A DNA stretch of 60,000 bases from Lineus longissimus (taxonomy: Eukaryota > Nemertea > Pilidiophora > Heteronemertea > Lineidae): contig NC_088312.1 in the NCBI RefSeq assembly GCF_910592395.1, positions 4,156,001 through 4,216,000 of the forward strand, read 5' to 3'. This document shows positions 48,041 through 60,000 of this stretch, piece after piece. The translations under genes were made by a program, and so were the position numbers. The stretch's first letter is position 1. Each line of letters opens with the position of its first letter. The notes under the pieces were generated by a model. It was given only the letters and a program-made list of their open reading frames with translations. It was not told where the DNA came from and did no database searches.

Positions 48041-51000
48041 GTCCATCGTTGTAATCTAAGATTAGGTTATGCATATTTAATACCCAAACATATTACTTTA
48101 AGTCAATTTGATTAGGTTCTGCGGACATTGGCAGCAATTGGCTTGCATGTTAAGGTGAAATTACATTAATATTTCAAATCTCTAGAAATAAAAGTTGCTT
48201 TAATCAAGGTAGGCTTGGACACCTATTGTAGTCTTTATATTGCGTCGGGGTGTGTACTTGATACGTCCGATCATGTCTAGCACAAAATGACAGGATTTTT
48301 TGGTTGAGATTTGTCATGCAATTTAATGGAGTATTACTCATCTATCCAGTTTTTGGTTTGCTGCTGTCAGTTGCCTTTAATTCCAGTTACGTTTTACTTG
48401 AAAAATGTAATTATCAACTTGATATAAACTTGTTACCCATATGTGCCCACACAATGTTAACGAAATCTTGGCCAAGACTCCCAGTCGAGCTGTAGAGCCA
48501 TCATCGTAGTTATACTGCCTCAGTAATGATCTCATACAGATCCATCTGAGAATCAGAAGAGACAGTTTGTGGGTATAATTCCCCTAAAGTCATTATATTA
48601 GCCCTACACACCTAATTATGATGTGTTAATGTCGGTGATGAAAACACAAGAGAATTAATCTCCTACTTTTATACCAGTTGTGGAATTCGTCTTGACACAT
48701 TAACGGAAATCTTCATTACGATTTATGGTGATGGAGAGACAACCAGAGTACTCAGTCCCCATTCTGGGTGTGCTTGCCTCGATTGTCTTTACCGGCTATG
48801 GCTTGGCAAGGACACTGCTCTTGTGATTGTTTTCGGGCCAATGGAAAAGGAATAAAAAGTCATTTTGTGTGGTGAACACAGTATTTCGATTTCATCAGTT
48901 CAGTATTTTTTTTATTGCACTACTCAAAAATCAAATCCGTCTATTTGTTTCCACAATTGCTTTTTGTCCTCTTCTCCTTGGTTATGACAATCAGTAACTT
49001 GCCCCCAGATAGGGATCCCTTGGGAAAGGCCGACAATATTCGGTTGTTTATTTCATTATGAATGGGAAGAAGCAGCACTTAACTTATCAACACATGATAG
49101 AAGATAGGTGACAATCCCTCATTTTACGCCTTTGATGCCAGGATAACTCAATTTCTGTTGCTAGCCAAACAATTACTGCAAAGCAAGGAACTAAACGCAG
49201 CACCCAAGACTTTGCGGTAAGCAAAAGAGGACCTATTAGTGCCATGTATCAAGTTTGAGGTAAGATCATTTCCCCGTAATCAAATCAAGAATATTTCAAC
49301 TGATCAGATTCCTTTATTGGTGATATGTGGCTCGGGCATTCAAAGCTGGAAAGATAACTTCGACTTATATGGTTCGATGGATTTGCAGGAAATTGAGGTT
49401 AATTCAGCGTAGTTAGTGAGATTCTTGCAGTGGAAGATGGCTCATATCATGGTTGCTTCAGAAGTAAGAAGCTCAGGAATACGTTCGTTATACTCTTTTC
49501 AGAAGCGTAGAAATATTGCAGTTTAGGAATCATTCAGGCTATTAAATTTCCATGTCTAGTGTTCAATCATTTTTGCCAAACCAGCGCATCCCCTAACTCT
49601 AAATTGAATTCGCACTTCTGTTATAAAAAGCGTCTCTTTGTGCTGCCACCCTGTTCTCACCCAACAGAGCTATATGGAACTCCTCTGAGCATTTCGAGTG
49701 TATCACAAATTTGCTGTGGCGTTTACATCTATTTTGAAACAGCATTTTACAAGCATCTTTGTATTTCAGATCCAACATCCTAGTGATTGAGCTATTGAAG
49801 CTTGTTGGGCATAGAATCACACCTATATGATACGAACATCACCAGAATGAATATGGATATTGTTCTATCTGGGGAGCAATTCCAGGTGTGGTCACTGATT
49901 AACTTAGCAGCTTCAGGGAACGTGATAATAACATGGAATTTATGCCAACTCTGCTACCGAACATAGCCACAAGAACTGCCACGTGATGTGACACGCTTGC
50001 CAGAGGCTTTCTAGAGGTGATTTCTCAATAATGAAGTGCTGTCACTTATGGGTAGCCACAACCCGGGACTTCATATGGCCAGTTATCTCCATACTGGCTT
50101 CAGGGTGATAGATCATCTGAGTTCTTCAACGATCCACTGCGAATATTGTGAAATTGTTCCTGTGCTGTAGCTCTAGGCAGCAAGATTGCAATATTGCCCA
50201 TTATATGGTTGACAGCAGATCAACACTACAAACTTTTTGACTCTATCCTAGCTCCAGGCTGCCATGTTTTGATATAATTCATTTTGTGACAGTCCTCTTA
50301 ATAGCAGTCATTTTCTGATGGTTTCTTCTGATGCCATCTGTATCCGAGTGCAAATATATATTTCTCTCACTCTAATAACCGCCCTTTAGCCATATCTGAA
50401 TTCTGTACATACTCCTATTTTGGAGTACATACTCGATAAGATTTTCATGAAAAAGATAAAGAAAACTCTTGAGATTCAAATTTGTTCATCTTTGACTTAG
50501 GTTTTGCGTAATGTGTTCATAAGCTACTTAGACTTTCAAATATTGCTCATCATTTCTTGATTACCTCGGGCAATGCATTAACCATGAGTTAGAGTGAGAA
50601 GAAGGGGAACAATCAGACAATTGCCAAATCACACTTCTGAAACTTCTAAAGTGCGGAAGGAAAATGTTCGGTGTTTGCCCCACTTTTATTTGGCAGTTAA
50701 TTTGCAGTTGAAATGACGATCTGATCAGTGATGCTATAATGTAGTCGAGTAGAAGGTAGCAAATAAGTGGTGTTAATGGGCAGATAAATTCCTCAGTGAC
50801 TCATCATCATCATCGAGGCGAATCGTAAAATAAATGAAGTTTCTCTGGGACGATTGTGCTGTTCCTCGTAGGTGGTAGAAGTCACCCCTGATCACAAATG
50901 GCACTCGTTTATATTAGGGTGAGAGTGATGCCGAGGCCGTCTAACGCATTTCTAGGTAGGGTTCAGCCGTCTATGGTCATCCGAGGAGTTGTAAGAGATG

Positions 51001-54000
51001 TGTTATAGTGATCCATCTTGTTCCTCGATAGCATGATTCCAAGTTTGGCGTTTATTGCTCTGCTAATATGTCTGGTCTTAACCCTTTGAGGTTTGGTAAT
51101 AGTTTGTTAAAGAAGATAGGAAGAAACAACACTCGAGAAGGATCACTCAAACTCCATCTCTAAAAGTCAGACTTCACAAGACTTATACAAGATTTGATAA
51201 AGTTAAGTGCTGCAAGTCTTACATTCACTAAGAAGGACATTTCCCACTTTTATCAAAATACAGGCGAGAAAATAACAAGGTTTGCAATAGTTATTGTCAC
51301 TTCCCTTCCTGTCCACAGATCAAAAGAGGTGCATATCTACTGGCATTGTTCTCTCTCGTGCCAGAAGTTGACCTCACATTGCTCACAGATTGACATCGCC
51401 AATATGATTGACACCTCTCAATATCCCCATCAATTTTTCCAAATATGGAATCAATAAGGCAGTCACGAAGAGTCTGTTGGGTTTTCTGCAGCATTTTAAA
51501 GAGGTCGCAGGTTTATCTTGCAATTTTCTTTAACATTTTGTTTATTTGCTGTTGTTATTTGTAACAGAGAGAAATTCAAAGAATCTGTTGTGTCTATTCT
51601 ATGAGATGTGGTAAGTTCCCCACATGTCACTTCTCGGATCTTTTTCCAAATTTTCTCTCTTTCTGTCAATAGCTTCGACGAGAGTGGAAATTGATGTTTG
51701 TGGAGAAATGTTTTATTAATAGGTGAGGTTGACAATATTAACTATACTGGTATTAACTTCATTGATAACTTTCAAAAACGTCCAATATTTGTAATTTGTG
51801 TTTATGTGAAATGGTTAATTGTACTGTAACCATTGGAAACCCAATGCATTCACCTAGCATTGCGTTATTTCCTTCTCGTAAGAATTGATGGCTCCTTTGC
51901 ATGTCACAGTCCGCCGGGACCATTTTAGGTTGTGAACACATCTACTAGTGAAACATTCAACTGTATCTGTTCAGTAGTACTGGCAGATGGTAGCGTGGTT
52001 AACTCTCTCTTATCAAGCAAAATCATAAAAGTATTTTGTTGATTTGAAAATTGACACTAAATAAAAAACTACTTTGATACACATTATGTGTAGAAATGTT
52101 TGAAATGGACAAGAAATCTAAGCCATGAACATATCTGTTGTATATAGTAAAGGTTGATATTTGTATTGTTGCCAATAGGACACTCGTTCGATTATTCGTT
52201 GGAAAGTAACTCGTTTTTAAGATTTTCTCTTGCATGAACTCTTCCAATCATCGACCTGATGTGTATTGGAAGGGAATGATATTTCAAGTAGGACAGCAGT
52301 TACAGCATGCTTGCAAGTCTTGTCAAAATCATCACTTAATCAGTGAAAGTTGAAACCGGCCAATGCCGAACTTGTCACAAGCTTGGCATGCTGGGAAGAA
52401 CAATCGCAGAGATAACTAACGAAGTTACGGACAATAACAAAAACCAATGGCAAATTTGAAACTTTGGAGCCTAAGTAAAATTGGTAACCGGAGCAAGAGG
52501 ATGCCATTGTGCTGGAGCCGAATTGGCTAGGCTGGGACAGAGATTTCGTGCGTCCTCGACTTATCTGGTCCCATCACTGTAATGGTAAAATTGGAGGTCT
52601 CAACGTACACCATTGTTGTCTGCCTAATAACCGTGGACATCAAATTAAATTCTGGCCATTTGCATCTCGGACTAGATAAAACAATGAATTGCCATTCGCC
52701 AGGTTTTACCTCTGTAACTCTATCTTTTCAGCAGCGACTTCTATTCGTAGCTTTCCGTATAATTCCAGTGCTAATTAGTTTAAAGTCTTTTGTGTTTTTG
52801 CTGCATACTTTTGTATGGACTCGCTTGCAACTGCAGCAGCCAAGTGGTGATATATGGTTCCAGCAGGGCAACCTGGGGGTGTTGCCTGGGGTAGGGGCTG
52901 CGGGCTTTGCCCCGGGCGTTCTATTGCATGTGGCTGTAAATTATCACAGAAATGATTCTATGGGTCTTTTATGTCTGTGTTGCACGTCTTATTTACTTTG
53001 GTTCAAAATATGTTCGTAATATCAACATTTCAATTCCAACTCCTTCCAGAATTTTGACAGATATTTGACAAATACTTTACCATTTTCAGACCTTTATTTC
53101 TTTTTCAATTTGATGGAATTCTGCACGTTTTTCCATGAAATAGCGTCTGTTGTCTGTCAGCAGATGCATGGTGCATGTCATTATCTAAATCATGGGTATT
53201 TAAGATGAGTGGGCTCTCCGGTTTCAAATGCGTGGAAAAAATATGAGTTTCAGATTTCTCGACCTCTTCCCTTAACGAATGGCACAAAACGTGACGACTG
53301 CTTGACTTTTATTTGTAATTATGGCCATAGAAAAAAATCACGATTAAATTATACCTTATTAAGCAAGAGCCATGTGACCACCTGTTAGTTTTTTATGATT
53401 TTTAAGTAAGTATGTGAAATTTGAAGTTATTTTATGTTACAACTATCTCCTTTTCAAGAAATTACATGCATATTGTGGACAAGTGTTACAATCACGAAAA
53501 TATTTTTAGCGAGATTCGGGATTTGGCCGTGGATTAAGTCGTTGATACTCATTGACAGACTGTGGCTGATGTCATCAGGGCCTAGAACCATGAGAAATAA
53601 AACTAAAACATTTTCACAGACTGCACAAATCGGGAGGAGTGGAGAATAGCTGAACCTATGATAAAAGTTGCATGTGGCAAAAAGTTTTAATCACTAGTTG
53701 TATTATACGAATCATGCTGGACAAATTTGCTCCAAGTTAACAAATTTCTCATGGCGAACAAGAAAGCTTGATGAACATTTGTTAATAAAGCTTGACAATA
53801 TCATATTGTGGAAGGCGATGCTGCCTCAGGGTCTTGCTACTCCATTGCCTAGGGCTAAACAAACCAATCCATACCCAGACTGCAAATGGTCTAGGGAACA
53901 GAGAACAGCTTGTTGGTGGACGATACAAATGTAAAATCAAAATGGTATGGGGAAAGAAAATTCGTAGAAAGTGGGCTCGAATAGTAGAGAGACTTTTGCC

Positions 54001-57000
54001 ACATTGATAAACTCTCTTTATAGCACTACTCTCTTAGTTCGTGGTGAAAGTCATACTTCATTAAGAAAAAAAACTTTAAAATTTGATGCAACTGCAGGCT
54101 GCAATGTGACAAATAAAAATTCTCGTACGACTCAAAATCTAAGCGTGCCAGTTCTGACTTGCACTATCAGTATCACTGATTGACGAAAAAAGATCTTAAT
54201 CGTGTGATTTGAGAATTAAAAGTGAAGAAGTTGGCTGTCAAACATGCAAGATTTCAAAACTGCCTCGGGGCACTTCAAAACTCAAACCACCCTCAGTGGC
54301 AAGAAAAAGCTATGCCTCGATGTACAATCATTGTTGGGATTTGTACTCTAACTGTGTAAGATCTACAGAACTTTTTGAATAACCTTGAAACTCAACTGTT
54401 TCCCCTCGAGTGCTAACTCTGAAGCTTTCCTTGGTGCAGGGTAAAATGACCATCCGTCCATTCAGCTCTGAGGTTTTAAGTTCTAACTTTACCAATTGAT
54501 GACAGTTAGTTCAGTGGCAAATTTAATGGAGTCATGTGGCCATTGCTCTTGGGGACCTTGGAGTCAAAAGGCTATTCTTTGTCCTTCTCAATTCTGACCA
54601 CGGAGGATCTCAAATCGTTATCTTCTGTAGGCCTGTTTGTCAGCCAACTATTTCCTTGAATGCTCAAGTCAGGCATAGAAAATACTTTGATTCTTAGATC
54701 CTAGGAAGATGATAATCTGCTCATACACCATTTAGGGATGAAAATTTGATGATGGTCAAGCTATCGAAATGGTTTACTGCACCTGCCCCCAACATTGCCG
54801 TTGGCCACAACAATTTGCCCTGAGCCGTCATTGTTTACGGTATCAAACTTTGCCCAAGGGGGCTGACCATGGCAATCTAATTCATCTCTCCACTTGTTTG
54901 CCCCTTTGGGTATGGTGAAGGTTTGGTGCAGAAGGTTTCAACACCACTTGAGGTTAATTTGAAGGAGCGGTTTTCCAGAGGTTTCTAGTATACCCTGTTG
55001 ATTTTAACGATTGGCTGAACATCTGTCCCAGGACTTAGAAATTTTTTCATCTTTCAGAGTTTAAAATTTGGAAAGAAAACCTGGAAAGTTGGTGGTTAAC
55101 AGTACACGGCCAACAGTCATGACATTACGTGATGTACACGGCCGCAATACTCAAACCATAAGAGAGGGCAACGAGTGTGTTGCTAACCTTATGTGACAAT
55201 ATGGCCAGACCAGTAACAAACTGCCTAATCCTCTTTTCTCTTCATTAATTGGCTATTCCATCCATCTAAGCTACATAAACTGTCATCATGGAAATGGTTG
55301 TCTATGACTGTGTCTCTATAAGCCAGCCACATAAAACGGCACGAGATTTGCAGGTTGGCCAAAATTTTATGAAATAAAACTGTAGCTGGACACTGAATCA
55401 AATGCTTCTGTTAAGTTATTCTTCATTTAGGTGGTGCTTCAAATATCTCATTGAAATATTCTGGAAACTATATCACATTTAACATTTGAGCTAAAGACAA
55501 AAACGATAAAGGCAAATAAAATGCTGAGTCTAGCCATTTTTCATTCTACCTAATGGCCTAGACCTCCTCATCAAAGACGAGTCCCAGCCTCGAGTCGAAA
55601 TGGCCCAGCCACAAGAAATGACAAGTCTCCTTCCGAGGATTTATGGTAGGGGAAGGTGCATTATTTTATTTCCTACGTCTTGTTGGGCGCTACTCAAGCA
55701 ATCAAATGGATAATAAGACACCTCCTGTCTCTAAACACGATTTGCGCATCACAAATAACTTCTGATGAGCGGTGCAGTCATTTGTGGTGTTGGCGTATTA
55801 GGGGGATCCGAGACAGCCGGAAACAACTGCACTGTGTCAGTGAATTTCATCAATGGAGTTCCTTTGGCACTTTATGCCAAGACCTTGGGCTATGGACTGA
55901 AATTGGAATAAAACAAAGGGGCAACTTGTCAAAGTTGACTTTAAGTGGGTACATGTGTGTGGTTAATGAAACTCTACCTAGTAGAAATACGCTTCTGAAA
56001 AACCCCTTGGGCCTTTTCTGATGGGCAAGAAATTAGAAAAATAGGAACTTAGAAAAATGTTTCTTTTTAAAAGTTTTATTGAAAACAAAAGCAGTTTGTG
56101 ATAACTTGGGGGCAGAGTCAGTGGGTTAGTTTGATAGTTGAATCATTCTGCTGTTAATTCACACTTGGTTAATAATTCAGAGTAGATTAAGTGTGGAATA
56201 AAATTAGCTGCATACTGCAGAGAATTTCATGAACTTCTGATAATAGGGCATAAATAGACTCGAGTTGGGGTCAGCTACAGTAAAAACACTGTCACTGAAG
56301 TCATGATTTCCTGTCCATATCTAGTTGGAAGGTTTTGGCCATTTTCATATCCCGCTTAATGAAAGTTTATGTAATGGAGATCTTTGTACCCTTCAGCATA
56401 TTTATTGCGGAGGCTTTGAATAAAGCCACATTTAAATCATTTTTGCCATTAGTGCAAGTGATTAGAGCTTTAATTGGTACCTATATATTACAAAATTAGC
56501 ATCATTGGGTTATGCTTAACAGAAATAGATTGAATCCTGGTAAAATTCTCACCACAAATTGTCAGAAAAATTTATCTTTCACTTAAACCTGCCATCTCGG
56601 GCTTCCTTCCTTTGGCCATTAAAGTCATAATAAACGACACCACGCAGATGTTATGTAAATATTTCCACCAATATGCGCACCGAAAATAACGCAGAATTGT
56701 CGCTAACACTCGCATCCTCAGAGCTAATAAAATTTGCATCAAGTTGATGTCAGATTTAGTACTCAGATTTCCTTATTTATCCATTATTCTGACAGGCCTG
56801 AATCTCGCAGGTGCCTGAGATATGCCGACTTAAATTTAGCTGCATCTCCACATCCTGACCAATTTGACGATATGTTTTGTCAGTGATTAATCAGATTTTG
56901 GTCTGTCATACCCGGGCAGACAGGTGGATTTGTTCTGTTCCGTTAGCTGAACATATCATTCTTTGTTATGTTGATTAGGGTAGGGAAATTGAAAAGAATT

Positions 57001-57948
57001 GTGGAAGGAAGAACGAAGTATGAATTGGCATGATTTACTGTTTATGATATACTGTGCTTGTAAAAAAATAACGCTCATGCCGTGAACCACAAATTTTGGC
57101 AATCATAGCTTGACTGTAGAATTTGCTTTCTATATAACATAAGTGACGCCACACAATGTCATGCAGGAGGAGTTAACAGAGCCAGAAAATTACATTACAA
57201 CGCAAGCAAAGTGATGGAATGGATCTCACAAGGCATGGTGGCTTTCACGTTCATTGTTTCATCTCATTTGTTGTTGTCACCATTGAACCGAACCCCCTTG
57301 CTGTTGCCTATAGTCCCCTTCTAAGTTTCCCAGAGTTGAATGAGACAACTAATGTTCAGATCTAGAGAGAGACTCCGTGGCTGGACAAAAATTCATCATT
57401 ATCTTGTCTGTAATTGCTCCGTTGATTAGGCGGGCCCAATTAATTGTTTAGCGGGAGTTAGTGGAGCCCACGGTACGCAGTTCATAATTATATCTTGGGT
57501 CAGTTTCTCAAGCTTGTTTCCCCTTCATCGGACATCATTTAGCCCATTGCTAAATTAACTTGGCTCGCATGCACCACAGCTATCTCACATTATATACAAA
57601 ATAATCCCAGCAAGCTTGACTGTGTACTGGCAATTACCATTTCGTCTCCCATTGGGAAGGCTGGTTTCATGAGATGAGTTTGGCACGCAATTGGTGTCGT
57701 CTTATACAAACTAGCATTGCCTTAATCCCAAGGATACGATGACCAAATTCAATGATGGATTTGAAATACATTCCCTTGATTGTACCAAAACATTACTGAA
57801 TTGTTGTTTGCACAATACATGTACCAGTTCTGTCCTTTTCACTTAAAAAGCTGGTGTGGTGTTAAATCTATTCCTCCACATATTCAAGTCGCAGAAGAAT
57901 GTCTACGAGGTGTGAACACACTTGGTGTGATTTTGAGAAAACCTTTGT

Positions 57949-57961
57949 GGGGGGGGGGGGG
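57949..57961. repeat. Homopolymer run of 13 G
   Basis: Uninterrupted G tract in intron 2. Confidence 0.9.
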
Positions 57962-59679
57962 TAAGCGTGTACATTACATCTCTGTTTTCTCAATCCCTTT
58001 TCATTGAGGGGGTAGAAAGACAGGTAAAGAATATAGAGGAATAAAAGCATAATACTTCCCAGCTTCTTTGATGTGATTAATGGTAGAAAAACAACGTATT
58101 CTTCAAAGCTGTCTCACAGAATCAGTCTCCCTGTCTCAGTTAATCCCAGCAGCAGGGTTGACACTGTTCTACAAATTGACCAATTGCTTTGCCACACAAA
58201 TGTGCAAACAAAAAGGAAATTACTTAATCAACACTTTATGGCAGTTATATTTTATTGTAAAATGATATTCACATTTAACACTCGGCAATAGCGAACATCG
58301 ACATCTCATCTCACACTTTCCAGAATCCCATCTCCTCAGGTGATAGGACGGAATCGTTGGTGGTGATACGGGACGTTCTTGGTGCTGAAATTGGAGCGGT
58401 GTTGTCATTATTGGTTGCTTTGACACTGTCAAAGTTAAATTAAGAGAGACAGTTACTGTGGCGAGGTGTTAGAAGGAACCATCAAATGGAAATCTGATAC
58501 AGTAGAGATTAGAGTCTGGTGGTCTCTGCAAGTGTCTCTACTGCCTTGGGGATTCATCCAAATGTTTCATCGTAGATATGACAAGCTGTAATATGTTGGG
58601 AAACCGCAAGTCCATCGTGGTCATTGTTATTCGCTGGTTTTTCATTGATGTGTATGAGTAGTTTGTTTGATGTTGTGAGTTGAGCCATAGGTTTGCTGAG
58701 GGCAAAGAAGGCATACTGCTTTTTGAAATTTCCACATATATTGTGCTTTGAAATGAACAGAATTCAGAAGGTGAATTTGCATCAATGCATTTGAATTGTG
58801 AAAGCTAGACCTGTTTCTTTTCCACCATGCAAATATTCCTTCAGTCTATGTTTGTGGGCTGTGAAAATGATACCCCCATTTCCTGTTCCTGTCCCAACAT
58901 GACTTCTGTTCATTAAAACATGTGACAAAATCGCCTGTCTGGAGAATGCTAAGGGTTAAGGGTTAGCTTCTTGGTTGGCCTACCACGATGCAAATCGATT
59001 CAAGTGAGATTCTACCTTTATCTTGGCCAATACCCACTCTGATGACGATAACATTATCAGTAAAGACAGGAAAAAACTTTGCGATTTCTCGGAGAAATTA
59101 TGGCTAATTGAAAGAATTCCCCAGATATTGCTAGCATCTGCAGCTCTGCCAAATGTAATAAAAGTATCAATGAATTTGGCCAAACTTGCGGCGCAAGGGT
59201 GAAAAATGATACCAGGGATATCACAAGATGTCGCAACATCTTAGAAAATGTTATGACATTTGGCCCTGAGTGTTTTGAAATTTGTAAGGTGTTTTGCGAC
59301 AGTAAATTGAATTTCACTATGGGGACTTTGGGCGATGAAATTATTTAAAAAACTGATTAAAATGGTTCTAGAAATGATACACAGACTATCAAACAATAAA
59401 TCTTCCATTTCTGTGGAACATATGGTTAGAAAATTTGATTTTCAGCGTGGAAGTGGAAAATGTACTTTCTGTTGGAGACTAATATTGTAATGGACAAAGG
59501 TATGAATGTTATGTAATTAAAATGTTTGAATCCAGTCCTGATCGTAGTTGCCCCTTCTATTTTAGCAAATTACTAATAGTATTCGTTATTGTTTTTCTAC
59601 TTAAAGACTAAGTTTTACTATGTGCATTTTATTATCTCAACATCATTTCTAATAAGACATTGTCTCTTTCTCTTTCCAG

Positions 59680-59777
59680 CGGTGCTACATGATCGGTACA
59701 GCATCGACCATGGACACTTATCTAGGAGTCATTTGTACCAAGATCCTGGCTTTTCAGAAGGAGACAGTTTACTTCAG
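59680..59777 (+). CDS. AHR: AHR coding exon 3 (linker into PAS-A)
   Basis: The acceptor is a strong pyrimidine tract ending CTTTCCAG at 59679. The first two bases (CG) complete an Ala codon begun by the last G of exon 2; 32 codons then read VLHDRYSIDHGHLSRSH, LYQDPGF, SEGDSLLQ, and the donor is a perfect CAG|GTAAGT at 59778 (phase 0). SEGDSLLQ matches the conserved (Q)EG(E/D)xLLQ that leads into ALNGF at the start of AHR PAS-A, so the next exon should open with that motif. The linker between helix 2 and PAS-A is less conserved, and its DRYSIDH stretch is not vertebrate-like. The exon was identified by frame continuity with exon 2, position, splice signals and the terminal LLQ. The gene continues past the window edge. 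Confidence 0.93.
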
Positions 59778-60000
59778 GTAAGTTGTTTAAAATTGGAACT
59801 ACTGTAATCACAGTGAGCATTTAAAACGAGTTGCAACTGCAAACCTTTTATTTCATGTGTAAATAATTCAAATTTGGTCAGTTGCAATTATCTTGCTCTT
59901 GTCTCACAGATAAACTGTATTTTGAATACGAACTATGTACTGACTCTTTCTAAAGGACCAGATTATACGTTGTTTAATGTGAGGAAAATTACATATTACT
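59778..60000 (+). other. Start of AHR intron 3
   Basis: Begins with the consensus donor GTAAGT after ...LLQ; no acceptor followed by the expected ALNGF-type PAS-A sequence appears before the window ends. Confidence 0.8.

Larger units (their letters stand above)
42171..59679 (+). other. AHR intron 2, second part
   Basis: No gene recognised. Contains dispersed-repeat copy C (43500-43727), a 190-bp-spaced duplication (43806-44070), a G-quadruplex motif (44829-44847), CpG-retaining islets near 47596-48040 and 56580-56960, and a G13 run (57949-57961). It ends with the exon 3 acceptor. The longest frame (52582-53019, 145 codons) has no recognisable domain. Confidence 0.6.
11176..60000 (+). other. 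AHR: Aryl hydrocarbon receptor gene, 5' part (exons 1-3 and introns)
   Basis: Gene-level entry tying the three coding exons together. Splicing 11176-11240, 30879-31066 and 59680-59777 gives one continuous frame: AG|T makes Ser at the first join and G|CG makes Ala at the second. Counting from the inner Met at 11203, the product is 108 residues so far: basic block (residues 3-9), bHLH (about 23-72), then a linker reaching the first helix or strand of PAS-A. AHR is a cytosolic ligand-activated or constitutive transcription factor that moves to the nucleus and pairs with ARNT on GCGTG sites; invertebrate orthologues (spineless, AHR-1) act mainly in neural, sensory and limb development. The remaining PAS-A, PAS-B and transactivation exons must lie to the right of the window. 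Donors are GTAGGA, GTAAAT and GTAAGT; both acceptors have pyrimidine-rich tracts. No other gene is nested in the introns as far as I can see. Confidence 0.93.

Noticed and set aside
52582-53019. 145-codon frame, longest in the window
   Set aside because: No domain recognised. A stretch loosely like the DIxLNxG motif at the start of some LINE proteins is too weak, and no reverse transcriptase follows.

Overview
This window is metazoan genomic DNA. It is AT-rich and intron-dominated, has no dense ORFs, and is littered with short non-coding repeats. The one gene I recognise with confidence is an aryl hydrocarbon receptor (AHR / spineless orthologue) on the + strand. Its first three coding exons lie in the window, separated by introns of about 19.6 kb and 28.6 kb, and the rest of the gene runs off the right edge. 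The bHLH sequence looks like an invertebrate AHR: a YATKRRRR basic block is followed by [25 protein letters not shown] and [17 protein letters not shown]. The introns carry repeats with a 5' AGCTCACC hairpin, a (CGT)n tract and internal tandem units, a type I associate with marine invertebrates such as molluscs and other lophotrochozoans. That suggests a marine invertebrate, probably a lophotrochozoan, but the phylum cannot be fixed from this window.

Layout: 1-11175 is 5' flank (or upstream intron) holding hairpins, a small inverted-repeat element (7318-7515), copies of a dispersed AGTGGAACC-ended repeat, and a candidate alternative first exon (4101-4153). 11176-11240 is coding exon 1 (first half of the nuclear-localisation signal). 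11241-30878 is intron 1, with a five-unit tandem array of about 190 bp (18148-19072) inside a decayed repeat element. 30879-31066 is exon 2 (bHLH domain). 31067-59679 is intron 2, with a repeat element of about 1.15 kb (41016-42170) carrying three 300-bp units, further duplications, a G-quadruplex motif and CpG-retaining islets. 59680-59777 is exon 3 (linker into PAS-A). 59778-60000 is the start of intron 3. All three splice joins keep frame: exon 1 ends in phase 2, exon 2 in phase 1, exon 3 in phase 0.

The points most worth a second look are two. First, the candidate upstream first exon would join exon 2 in frame and make an AHR lacking the YATKRRRR half of its bipartite NLS. Second, each 300-bp unit of the intron-2 repeat element carries nuclear-receptor half-sites in a DR3 plus ER8 arrangement, which places xenobiotic-receptor-type motifs inside a xenobiotic-receptor gene. 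I found no second protein-coding gene, tRNA, rRNA, CRISPR array or transposase gene. The many short ORFs look like chance.
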